Shown here one piece after another: positions 54,019-64,000 of a DNA stretch of 64,000 bases (its first letter is position 1; each line of letters starts with the position of its first letter). The stretch lies in the NCBI GenBank assembly GCA_038030265.1, contig CM075938.1, positions 4,689,009 through 4,753,008 of the forward strand. The letters are read 5' to 3'. The notes under the pieces are model-generated. The model did no database searches, was not told the origin of the DNA, and saw only the letters and a program-made list of their open reading frames with translations. The DNA is from Corythucha ciliata (Eukaryota > Arthropoda > Insecta > Hemiptera > Tingidae). The position numbers were made by a program, and so were the translations under genes.

Positions 54019-56894
54019 TTATCGAGAGCGGCGCGGACGTTTTGCAGGCGTTGGCTCCTCGCGAGCAGGTGGTGGAAGATATAAGTCGTCGTCCTGTTCT
54101 GCGTTATTCATCCTCTCAAGTGTCTCGTCCACGACGTCCATCACTTCGTTTTCCTCGTCTTCTTCGAGTGAAGGTATATGTGAATTCTCACAGGATACCC
54201 CCGGAACAGTGCTTGCAAAGGGAGGAACACTTCAAACCTGCTTTTTTGCAGGAGCAACCTGCTGTGCTGCACCCTCCCTTGCAAGCGCAGGAGACGGTGT
54301 TTGAGGAGGATTTGTGGAGCACAGTCTGTTGTCATTGTGGTGGGGAAGAGGCCTTGGGAACCGGACGACCACACCCACAGCTGTGGGTCCAGCTCATTTC
54401 CCAACCACACCTGTACCTGCAGGTAGGTGCGGTACGGATGAAATTTTGCTGCTTCTGATGTGGGGGGGGGCAGTCGTGGCAGGTCGACTTTCTTTGTGGA
54501 CGCCAGCTTCTGAAATATGGTGAAACGCAGGTCGTCCAAACTCCCTCCCGCCTCGTCGGAATAAAGTAGCCTTAGGAGGGCTTCCCCAGCTTCTTCAACA
54601 GCTTCATGAGAGCTTAATGGGTTGTGGAAGGTGTCCCAGAGGTGGGGAGCTTTGCTGAGAATGTTGCAAAGTTTCATCTTCCCCTGGTCAAAGATTGCTG
54701 AAGTTGTGTCACAACCGCTCAGGGCATGACTCAGCAGTAATCTCTTGGGGTCAAAGCGGTAGGAGGTGGTTCCATACAAAATATCTTGGGTCCTCCCTCT
54801 CCCAGGCTTTAAAAAGAATACGTTTTCATTTGACTGGCCCAAGGCTGTCATGAGGGCAAGTAAGTCTATGTCCTCCCCCACAATAATTGCTTTGTGGGAA
54901 ATGGACTTGTGGAGGGCAGTGTGGACAATGAGGACGTCAGCATCCTCTACTGCCTGCTTCACCTCGATATTACATCCCTCAAAATGTGTCTTGAGGAGTT
55001 CGATGAGCCGCTTCTTGTTGTATTCATTAGCCAGAAACTTATCTTGTGCCACCTGATTGACTGTGTCACGGTCAAACACTACTTTCAATGAAGCCATGTG
55101 TCTAGCTCTTCTGGACCGCTCACACTGTTTCGTGCCAGGATTATTAGGGTACCTATCTGCTCCTACTTCTGAGGCCAAATGGCAGTTAACCTCTGGTCCA
55201 CCAACAATGCCACTGCTCAGTGACATGAGGGCATCAGTTGCAGGGAAAGGGTGGTGCTGGGAGAGCCATTCCAGCAATTTGGATGAGTCCTGTTCATCCC
55301 GGCTCATTCTTGACATTCTCGCGTCTACGTGTTGCTCACTCATGTCAAAGCGGACATCGCAGAATTGTTCAAACTCATCGCAAAGATTCTGCATGTACAC
55401 TTGTGCCAGAGTCCATTTGGCCAATGAACTTTCTGAAAATCCTCGGCCCCGAGTGAGACCTCCATGAGATTTCATGTCTTTCATCAGCGTTTGTTCAATT
55501 GTTTGGTCAGACCAAATTCCTGCCCAGTGTTTTGCAGATCGCCTGACAGTGAATCTCCCTCCTGTGATGAAATTGTGGTATTCGATTGGGTCCATTTCTT
55601 GTTCCAGTGTCAAAATATCCGTTATGTACAAGTGTGCACTTCTAGCGTACCGGCAGCGTGGAAAAAAGGCAGTGCTCGTTGGATGGATTCAAGGTGAAGC
55701 TTCCAGTTACCAGTTCGTTCAGCTTGGATGAACTGTTTTAGAATGGTGACCATCCGAAAGTATGTAACCCAAAGCTTTGCAGTGGGCCCCATCGATTCCA
55801 ACGTATTCAAGGCTTGAGCGAATTTATCAGTAACCCTTTTCACAATAGCACTGCTAGCACAGTAGCTCAACACTCGAGCAGTCTCTGAATGGCTGTCAAC
55901 GATCTCGTTCATTTCAACACGTTCTTCATCAGTGAGCTCAATTGTTTCCCATACCAGAGAACCCAACACTGCATAAATGAGCAAATGACCACGGACAGCT
56001 CTAAAGTATGCATGGCCAGTCATTATTTTTTGAACGCTGATTTCTGCATAGATTGTAGTTATAGTAGTTGCTGCAACCCACTTCCAGCCATTATCATGGC
56101 ATGGCAAGATGGAAGCCTCCCAGTCTTACAGTTACAGTGCTCAATTCAGGTAACCCTAGGGCTACAATTTCTCTCGCTTTGATGTATAGCGGTTGATCAT
56201 ATGTCACAATGCATCGCTTTTGATCGAGTGTTTGGGACTTCTCAACTGCCATAAGCAGCGATGTGAAGATTGTGTCCATACTTGAAGGTGGGTTGTTAAT
56301 AAATAGCAAACATATGATCTTTGAACGCTCGTACTCTAGATGAGCTGTGGCTTTCTCCATAAAGCCATTCCAACCAGGAACACACGGATGTTGCGTCCAT
56401 TTGCCGTACAACCATATCACGTCAGTGTCAAGTGGCTGCACTTGACCATCAAGTTGATTGATGTCATCCAAGTTCTTGACAGGCACATTCTGTAACCCCC
56501 CACTCTTTGCAAGTGTTATGAGGTCAAATTTGCCGGCCCTTTTTAACAGTTCTGGTGCTGTTAAACTTGAAACTCGTTCAATGCTCTTAAATGGAACAAT
56601 AGAGTTATCCGGAGTGACGCACAATATCCCACCCATCACGTGAAAAGTGTCTTTGCCAACGAGCGTCATAACGTTCCAGTCAGCGTTGTCAAATATTGTC
56701 TGGCAGGTAGCCTCTTCTCTCAAAGTTGGTGTGCTCTCAGTCTGAAGGACAGCAGAGGTTTCAAGGAGTGCACCTTCAAAGTAGGAAGCAGAGAAGCCTA
56801 GGTGTGACAGCATGGTAATCAAGTGTCTAGACCCGAACTTTCTAAACAAATATCCAGTCAGATCAGTCAAATTATTGTAAAATTTCTCAATCAA
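54019..56894 (-). pseudogene. Large protein with FEN/PIN-like acidic motifs and CXC cluster
   Basis: Three long frames join with overlaps. 56894-56094 is an N-terminal part with LDTDVIWLYGKW and, at its end, VTVRLGGFHLAMP. 56107-55622 is a helical part (KIMTGHAYFRAVRGHLLIYA, AERTGNWKLHLESIQRALPF). 55631-54141 contains GGRFTVRRSAKHWAGIWSDQ, MKSHGGLTRGRGF and SEQHVD. EDADVLIV, GEDIDLLAL and LSHALSGCDTTSAIF then occur in that order (residues ~229, ~252, ~295 of this frame), the spacing of the acidic clusters in FEN/PIN-type nucleases. After a shift, CACKGGCSTAGCSCKKAGLK with CSSLCKHC follows, a CXC-like zinc cluster, and then an acidic tail ending AKRPRRSR, NLS-like. I recall similar proteins repeated in cnidarian and arthropod genomes but cannot name the family. 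At least four breaks. Confidence 0.7.
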
Positions 56895-56895
56895 A

Positions 56896-57467
56896 TTTCT
56901 GTAAAATCCCTTTTTTGGGAAAAGTGGTTTCTAAAATTGAATCAATTTTAAAGTTTTGGTGTTTTTTGAACTTTTGATTGATCCTCTATAACTTTTAGGG
57001 AGGGGGGTAGTGGATTTGTTCAGTCCTTTAGGAGCCACAACGCTGTAAAAAAAGGTTAAACACATTTTTTGGAAAAATTGGAAAAAATGGGTGTTTTTTG
57101 ATCGCCTGTAAAAACTGGTCTATTGGACCAATTCGGTAATTTTTTTTGTAATCGACGCAGAATTTTGTCCTCTTTAATTTACTATTAGACTGTTTTTCAC
57201 AAAATATGGACCGTTTTCGAGTAATATGCGGAAAACTGAAAACACTCCCACAATTTCGAGGTTTTTAGGCTGCCAAAAGTTGTCCCGGGAAAAATTTTGT
57301 GTGCACTCTTCAAATACATGTTATTAGAACCCAAATAGACCATTTCAAAAAATAAAATCTTCTACACCACCTTTTGTAGAAATCGGCCCTGCAAACTGCT
57401 CTGCATACTGGGCGCTCATCTAAAAAAGACCCTAAAATTTGCGATTTCTCCGAAATTAAGACCCGAA
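56896..57467. repeat. Right terminal inverted repeat of the 4.3-kb element
   Basis: Inverted partner of 53125-53722; ends ...AATTAAGACCCGAA at 57467. Confidence 0.8.
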
Positions 57468-57640
57468 ACAAGCTTTTTCGCAAGATTCAAGACCCGAAAG
57501 TGACATTGAGTTTGCGTATCCAGGGAGAGGGACTCAGCAAGGGGGCTTGAGCCTCTCCTTCGCGGCAGCGTTCGATGGGTTTGAGTCCGGAAATGGCAAG
57601 GAAATCACAAAATGTCCAGTAATAATGTATTCAGCCCTAA
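57468..57640. other. Spacer, no gene
   Basis: Right flank of the long-TIR element, with CAAGACCCGAAAGTGAC-like family G text and a G-rich patch. Confidence 0.4.
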
Positions 57641-58480
57641 ATTTTTTATTTTACGCCATCAAAATTGTCTGTTCAGCCGCGATCATTTGATAAAGAAACT
57701 GTTAAATTCGTAAGTCATGAATCAGTTTGCTGTGTCCCCCCTCCAACGCTGCTGCTGCCGCTACGCCACAGTTGTCGATTTTACAATTTTCAGAATCTGT
57801 TTTGAGGGTTTTCAAAGCGCAAATAGTCAGTTTTAACTATTTATAGGCCGCATTATAGAGTCATTTCTGCCAGTTTTATAGCATGATTAGCCAGTTTGAC
57901 CATTCTTAGACGTGTAATCTGTCAATATGGTCATTTCTAGGGCTAGAATAGTCAGTGGGATAGATTCAGGGTACAAATCCGTCATTTTAGCCCGATTGCA
58001 GTGCGTCGACTCAGTTCAGCCATTTTCAGGACGTGAATCGTTGGTTCAACAATTTTTTGGGCGCAAGTTACATAATCAGTTTTGCCTTTTTTTTTATAGG
58101 GCGAATAGTCCGTAAAGTGATTTGTAGGGTGCGAATGGTCAGTTTGCCGTTTCTAAGGCGCAAATTCATGGTCAGGAAGTGAACAGCCGGTGTAAAATTT
58201 TCAGGACACGAATCGTCAGTTTAACATTTTTAGGGTTCGACAAGTCATTTTAATAATTTTCCCCCTATTTGGTCAGTTTTTCCGTTATTAGAGTGGGAAT
58301 TGGGCAGAGCGGAAATTGCCAGTTTGGCTATTTTTAGCGTATAAATAGTCATTTTGGCCATTTCCAAGGTAAGATTAGTTGTTTTGCTATTTTCGGGCGA
58401 ATATAATTACGTCAAGCCAAGGGGCGAATGATCAGTTAGGCCATTCTTAGCACCTGAATGTTCAAATCAGAGACGAGCAT
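57640..58480 (-). repeat. Family D repeat block, reversed
   Basis: Units such as GTCAGTTTGGCC, ATTTTTAGGG and GCGAATCGTC recur every ~35 bp, the complement of the block at 38690-39000. Confidence 0.7.
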
Positions 58481-58539
58481 ACCAGAGCCTGGGCTCCTCC
58501 ACTACAACAATGGTCTCGAAACTGCCCTTTTGTTTTAGT

Positions 58540-58690
58540 TGATACCCTAAACTTGCGATTTCGCTCAAATTAAGATCTCCAGAAACTTGCAAACTGGCAA
58601 TATCGCAAATATTTAGCCAGGAAACTTTCAATACCACGGATATTTCCCGTGAAATGTTGCAAATTTGCAGCTATTTGTCGAGCTTTGGGC
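58540..58690 (+). repeat. Family G patch
   Basis: AGAAACTTGCAAACTGGCAA and ATTTAGCCAGGAAACTTTCAA units, as at 2995-3720. Confidence 0.55.
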
Positions 58691-59030
58691 GCGCTGTCGT
58701 CAGGGGCGTACCTAGAAATCATTCCGGAGAGGGCGATTCTTGAAGTCCGCCGTCTACTAACATACCGGCTGGGGGGACGCGTGTTGTAATGGATGCCCTT
58801 CGTATTAGATTTCGCAAAAAAACTTGGCTAAAAACGGCCTCCCGGAGGGGGCGATCCACCTTTCACCCCCCACCCCTCTCCTCCCAGGGTACGCCACTGG
58901 CTGTCGTGGCGTGTCGGTTTTTTTTTTGGTTTTTTTCGGGGGGTGCCTTTCCAGACCAAGCCGAGTCCGGCAACGCCAAGGCCACAAGTGGGCTCCTAAG
59001 TCATACCCATCAATCTACATAATTATACTG
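58691..59030. other. Spacer with GTGGCG/GGGGCG motif
   Basis: Contains CGTCAGGGGCGTACCTAGAA and, 200 bp on, GGTACGCCACTGGCTGTCG in the opposite sense, so the two could be ends of a ~220-bp insert. No gene. Confidence 0.45.
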
Positions 59031-59039
59031 CGCACTTCA

Positions 59040-59740
59040 CAAATGTTGAAAAATAACTCCAATTTTCAACTCAAATTAGAAAAAAGTGCTAATTCGATGC
59101 TAAAAATGACTAATCTGCGGCTAATTTAGCGGAAAACGCCATTTTGTGGCTAAAATTGAGAAAATTCGCGAATTCACGGGCTATACAAGCACTACGTCGC
59201 GGATCAAATTGAGAAAAATCGTGCCAGTTCGCTAATAAACTTGAGTAAAATCATCAATTCGCGGGGAAAATTGTAGTAGGAAAAATTTCCAACTTATAAA
59301 TACACGCCTTCGTGCCTTCTGAATGCAACTTTGTGGCTAAAATTGAGAAATACGGCAAATTCTTGGCTATATAAGTTAGAAAAACACCGGTGATTTGCGG
59401 CTTCAACTGAGTGAGAAGAAGCTCTGATTTATAAATTGCTAATGCGGTGCAAAAATGTACAAAAAAATTCTAATTTGCTGCTAAAAATGGAAAAAATAGC
59501 CAATTTGCAGCTAAAATTGCAGAAAACGCCTATTCGAACTGAAAAATTCGATAACTCACGGGTTATAAACGCTAATACGCCGCTAAAATTAAAAAAATGG
59601 GATAATTCGAGGGTGAAATTAAGGAAAACCACTGATTCGCGGCTAAAATTGTGGAAAATTTCAATTTGCATCAAAAATTGAAATATACGTCAATTCGAGG
59701 CTTCTGAAGGCAACTTTGAGGTTAAAATTTGACCCTTTGC
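59040..59740 (-). repeat. 30-mer family block, reverse orientation
   Basis: Segment 59311-59720 parallels 16431-16935 in landmark order. Confidence 0.8.
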
Positions 59741-60330
59741 CCTGCTCCGAACACCCTGAAACTTGCATTTTTGACTGAAATCAAGACTCGAAAGTCGCCT
59801 TACCGCGGATAATCGGCCATGGAACTTCCAATTTCCCAGATAATCATCAGACTACTGGCTCTGTTACAGCCGGCTGGAACCGCCGCCATGAAAAAGGCCC
59901 TAAAACTTACAAATTGGGCTTAAACAAAGGCCCTGAACTTGCCCTTTTGCTTAATATAAGGATCGGAACTTTCAATTTTGCTTAAACTAAGGCCCTGAAT
60001 CTCTATTGCTTAAATTAGAACCCCAAACATTCAATTTTGCGGATATTCATTCAGTAAATTTGCATTTCGCCCAAAGTACCAGACATTGCAAGCTCACTAA
60101 TATTTATAATGTTGCAATTACACCACTGGTCGTCATGGTACATTTTGTTCAGTCGGGGCATCTAGCCCATATTCACCGTTATTTGCAATTTCCACGAAAT
60201 CAATACCCTCAAATTGCTTTTTCGCAAGAATTAAGACCCGCAACTTGCAATTTCTCGGATATTCAGCCAGAAAACTCGTAATTTCGCTCGATTTAGGACC
60301 CAAACTTGCAAACTCAATGCTTGGCAATTA
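59741..60330 (+). repeat. Family G repeat block
   Basis: AATTTTGCGGATATTCA, GCAAGAATTAAGACCCG and AACTTGCAATTT units every ~40 bp. The phrase AATTAAGACCCG is shared with the ends of the long-TIR element at 53125 and 57467. Confidence 0.65.
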
Positions 60331-60690
60331 ATGTTTGCAATTACTCGGCTACTCCTGAGGTCATGGGCGCAGTCAGGGCCCCAAGCCAGTCCAGTGGCGG
60401 CGGAAGTCAGCCGGCATTGGAGGAGCGAGAATCTGAGCAGTTCAGATTTTACCCCCTGCTACACCTGCCATAAAATGGCGTATTCACACTATTCGAAGCA
60501 GAAACCGAACCGAAGCCGTCAACAGTAGCGTACCGAGGTAAGGCCGAGGGGGGCGGACCGCCCCGGGCCACCTATCAGAGAGGGCCCTCGGAAAGCTTAA
60601 ATATGGGAAAATGAGGATTTTTAGGTTCTATGTTCGTGGATTTAGGTACGCGAAAAGGAGTTTAGGTACAATTTTTCAGTTCAGGGTTAC
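60331..60690. other. Spacer, no gene
   Basis: Has CCAGTCCAGTGGCGGCGGAA at 60385 and GGCGGACCGCCCCGGGCCAC near 60555, plus the dispersed phrase GAAAGCTTAAATATGGGAAA at 60590-60610. No gene was seen. Confidence 0.4.
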
Positions 60691-60694
60691 TGGT

Positions 60695-61945
60695 GATCAG
60701 CAAATATAGTGTGGCTAAAATAGAGAAAATATACGCTAGAGAAAATGCGCCAAGATTCTTTAGGACGCATTTTAAACAGATAAAATTGAGAAGGCGCTCT
60801 AATGTGCCGATATTGGGGCAAATAGGCGGCAAAAAGTTTGGAATATCCGCTAATATTCGTGGCTAAATCCGAGAAAAAGCGCTCATTCGTGGTTTCTCGA
60901 TGCAATTTTCAGACCAAAATTTAAAGAATGTCGCTGATTCGCGGTGTGTAGGGGCAATTTTACTGCTAAGCCGTTTGGGCTATAGCCCGCGGCTAAAAAT
61001 TAGGAACATGCGCTATATCACGACTGAACAAGTGAAAACAAATCGCGGCTAAAATTGAGAGAAATCACTTAATTCGTCTTAAAAATAGAGAACTGTAGAA
61101 GAGAGAATTGTAGGAAAAACGTTATTTTGCGGATAAATATGAAAAAGAGGCACTTATTCGCGGCTAAAATTGAGAAAACGCCTACCCGAAGCTTCTGAAG
61201 GATATTTTGCGCGGGTATACTGAGAAAAAGTGTTAATCCATAACTAAAAGTGAAACAATATTGCCAATGCAGGGCTAAAATGTACAAAAAAAGGTAAATC
61301 ACGGCTAATATTAAAATAGCGTGGCTAAAATTAAAGAAAACGCTGAATTTCAGCTCAAATTGAGGAAAAGTGCTGAAATGGCCCCGTGCGCCGATAGGTG
61401 TAGGTCCGCCAGTGAGTGTGGCTAAATATTCGATCGAGCCCACGAAAGCGCAATTCTGACGGCTAAAATAGAGAAAATTCGCTGATTCTCAAGTTTCTTT
61501 AGGTCATTAAGCAGAAAAAATTGAGAATGCTCTCATTAATTTGGCAAAAAAATTGAAAAAAGTGCTAATATTCGTGGCTAAAACTGCAAAAAAACGCTCA
61601 TTCCTGGTTTCTCGATTCAACTTTAAGACCATAAGTTTTTTTTTTTTAAATCGCTGATTCTCGGTGTGTAGTGGCAATTTTACGGCTAAAATGTACCAAA
61701 AAACGGCTAATGTGCTGTTTTTGGGTCAAGCCCTCGGCTAAAATTGAGAAAAATCGCCTAATACGTCGATGAAATTGAGTAAAAGCGCTAATTCGCGAAT
61801 AACCTGTAGGATAAACGTTAATTTGCGGAAAAAAATGAAAAAAAAAATCACTTATTCGTGGATAAAATTGAGAAAACGCTAGTCCGTATCTTATAAAGGA
61901 TATTTCGAGGCTAAAACTGAGCAAAAGTGCTAATCCATAACTTCC
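60695..61945 (-). repeat. 30-mer block, reverse, with ~720-bp higher-order duplication
   Basis: Unit 1 (about 60715-61265) and unit 2 (about 61465-61945) keep the same landmarks in order: TTCTTTAGG, AATATTCGTGGCTAAA, GGTTTCTCGAT, CGGTGTGTAG, then a stop-like change near AAAACGTTA or AAACGTTAATTTGCGG, and ATCCATAACT. The GGTGTGTAG landmark is offset by exactly 720 bp (60943 and 61663). Confidence 0.8.
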
Positions 61946-62019
61946 CCCACTTCTGCCGCCACTGAGCCAGTCCAAGGGCCCACTGGTGGACCTACACTTA
62001 TCGGGGGGGGATGCGTTTC

Positions 62020-62790
62020 TTAATTTTCCTTGAGTTGGCGTTTTCCTCGATTTTAGCAACAAATTAGCGATTTTTCAGATTTTTTTTTTTTAGCAGGGGC
62101 CACGGAATTAGCACTTTACTCAATTTCAACTAAAAATTAGCGTTTTTCTTGTGTTTTCCTCAATATAGCCGCAAAATAGAGTTTTTTTCTTTATTTTGGC
62201 ACAATTTTTGCGGGGTTTTCACTCATAGCTATTAATTAGCGTTTTTCTCAATTTTAGCCTAAAAGTTGCCTGCGTATTTTCAATTTTTGACGCAAATTCA
62301 GTTTTTCTTCAATTTAGCCGTGAGTTAGAGTTTTTCTTCCTCAATTTTAGCCGCGAATTAGCGTTTTTTCTTAATTTTAGCAGAGTTGTAGCGCTTCTAA
62401 CTCAATTATTTCTACAATTTAGACGTTGTTTCCATTTTTAGCAGGGAATATCACTTTTTCCCAATTTCTGCTGGAAACTGGAGTTTTTCTTTATTTACGC
62501 CGAGCTAATTAGTGAATTTTTCAATATTAGCTGCGTTTTTTGTATTTTAGTCCAGCGTTGGCATTTTTTCCTTCAATGTAGGTAACATACCGGTGATTTG
62601 CGGCTGAGTAAAATCGCTAACTCAGAGCGCATTATTAACAAAAAAAAAAGCGATTTTTGGCAAAAATTTGAAAAAACCTGCTATTTTGCGGCTAATATTG
62701 AGGAGAATACGTTCAGCTCAAGGTGTGAACAGTGCTGAAATATAGAAAAAAATGCTAATTTGCTGCTAAAGTGGAGAAAACTCAACTAGT
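62020..62790. repeat. 30-mer blocks, forward to 62570 then reverse
   Basis: Forward TTAGCGTTTTTCT / AATTTTAGCC units switch to reverse GGCTAAT / TTGAG units at about 62580. This is an inversion junction within the array. Confidence 0.75.
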
Positions 62791-63480
62791 GGAGCCTCTT
62801 TTAGATTTCCGCCCCGTCCCCCCGATAGGTGCAGGTCCACCAGTGCTGCCGAAGAAGAAAATTTATACCGCGGAACAATGTCTGGCGGATAAATTCATCG
62901 AGAATGCAGTGAAAATACGGTGGGGAAGGGCCGAAAACATACTTTTGTCCATCCAATACTCCAGTTGGGTGGGCGAAGGACTGCCTCGCCCACCCAATTC
63001 CACGCCACTGCGTTATCGGTCATGATCTGAAGCTCACGCAACCGGCTTGCGCCACCTTAACCAAGACACCCCTCCACCCGGCGCCACGATACCACAGTCC
63101 GAAACCCTGCGTGTAACGCCCCAAAATCTGTTTATAAACCTGACAAATTTAGTATTTGAGGAAGGAGCATCGCTTACTGGACGTTTCTCGCGATTATTCT
63201 ACTGATTCAGATCTCGGGCGGCTAAGTTTTTTCGTCCGATGGGTGGACGAATAATCGTTTTTCGAAAGAGCTTTTTAAGGGTTATTACAACGGGAATGTA
63301 TTGACGGGGTGGGGTGGGTCCTTTTTTCAAAATTCTTCTACACCTCACTGACTTTGTTTCGGCGCCGCCGCTGCATGAGCACACTTACCAGGAGAACAAT
63401 TACGCGTACCAATTCGCTTGAAACAACTGAATAATTATCATTATTGTAATTTTGAAATTTTACCCAATTTCATAGTTGAA
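62791..63480. other. Spacer, no gene recognised
   Basis: Contains CCCGATAGGTGCAGGTCCAC (shared with 61391 and 61981) and a 38-bp hairpin near 62963-63000 (TTGGGTGGGCGA and TCGCCCACCCAA). No coding signal. Confidence 0.45.
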
Positions 63481-63531
63481 TTCAGCTCATAATGGTTTAA
63501 CCCCCTTCCATCCCTTGCCAATCAACTCGTA

Positions 63532-63537
63532 TTTATT
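63532..63537 (-). terminator. Polyadenylation signal of the P450 gene
   Basis: AATAAA on the - strand, about 80 bp after the P450 stop codon at 63618. Confidence 0.5.
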
Positions 63538-63617
63538 CCGGAATGTACTGATGGCATTGCCCTTAGCCAAAACCTAAACCTACTCATTTGAACCTCATAA
63601 CTTCATCAGTCGACCTC

Positions 63618-63997
<380 letters not shown>

Positions 63998-64000
63998 CTA

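Larger units (their letters stand above)
53125..57467 (-). mobile_element. 4.3-kb element with ~590-bp terminal inverted repeats
   Basis: Segments 53125-53722 and 56896-57467 are inverted copies of each other, with high identity by eye (words such as TTCGGGTCTTAATTTCGGAG, GGTGGTGTAGAAGATTTTAT and GTTGTGGCTCCTAAAGGACT in both). Between them lies one gene on the - strand (54019-56894). Diverged similarity continues ~15 bp beyond each end. Flanks are a 30-mer unit (left) and family-G-like text (right); no clear target duplication was found. The shape fits a DNA transposon with long TIRs. A palindromic duplication of a host gene region is a less likely alternative. Confidence 0.8.

Noticed and set aside
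54042..55731. + strand frames over the long-TIR element
   Set aside because: Antisense of the nuclease-like protein; no domain recognised.
53125..57467. Long inverted repeat as an assembly palindrome
   Set aside because: Arms differ by mismatches and indels and a single, non-duplicated gene lies between, so a simple mirrored assembly error is unlikely.
2091..62790. CRISPR array
   Set aside because: The short repeats are too diverged, have no conserved repeat with unique spacers, and the DNA is eukaryotic.

Overview
This window is repeat-rich, intron-bearing animal DNA, almost certainly from an arthropod. Only two host protein genes can be recognised. On the + strand there are three exons of a voltage-gated calcium channel beta subunit (arthropod Ca-beta type: 41651-41767, 51052-51171, 51496-51730). 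On the - strand there are the last two exons of a CYP4-type cytochrome P450 (63856-63932 and 63618-63787). The residues preserved in the Ca-beta exons look insect-like. A hemipteran such as a whitefly is a guess from repeat style, not something shown. There is no operon-like organisation and no CRISPR array.

Most of the window is mobile DNA and degenerate short repeats. The dominant component is a family of diverged ~30-bp units (landmarks GAATTAGCG, a T-run, CAATTTTAGCC). It occurs in blocks in both orientations across most of the window. Some blocks keep the same irregular landmarks in the same order (3772-4400 with 11869-12270; 16431-16935 with 59311-59720), so they look like copies of a longer dispersed unit rather than independent tandem arrays. 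At least four other short-unit families have the same style; I call them S, G, C and D.

Layout: 1-7060 short-repeat blocks. 7145-8690 a foldback structure enclosing an integrase-like fragment. 9009-11788 a DNA transposon with ~30-bp inverted ends and a decayed candidate DDE-type transposase. 11860-17410 repeat blocks and foldback MITEs. 17640-20575 a GC-rich R1/TRAS-like non-LTR retrotransposon with an internal deletion. 22390-22775 the 3' end of another non-LTR element. 25553-30348 two partial Copia elements head to tail, each with a half-tRNA (initiator Met) type primer site. 31727-35628 a complete Ty3/gypsy-type element (112-bp LTRs, 5-bp target duplication) with an apparent self-priming site. 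36040-41620 repeats plus a GC-rich block. 41651-51730 the Ca-beta exons; the 9.3-kb intron between the first two holds a second gypsy element (45207-49569), which itself holds a non-LTR insertion and a MITE. 53125-57467 a 4.3-kb element with ~590-bp terminal inverted repeats, encoding a decayed protein with a FEN/PIN-nuclease-like acidic pattern and a CXC-like cysteine cluster. 57640-62790 more repeat blocks. 63618-63932 the P450 exons.

Nearly every transposon reading frame is broken, so the elements appear dead or, in part, affected by sequencing indels. The most interesting items are the self-priming LTR element, the long-TIR nuclease-like element, the TIR-bounded transposase-like element at 9-11.8 kb, and the evidence that the 30-mer blocks are copies of one long dispersed element.
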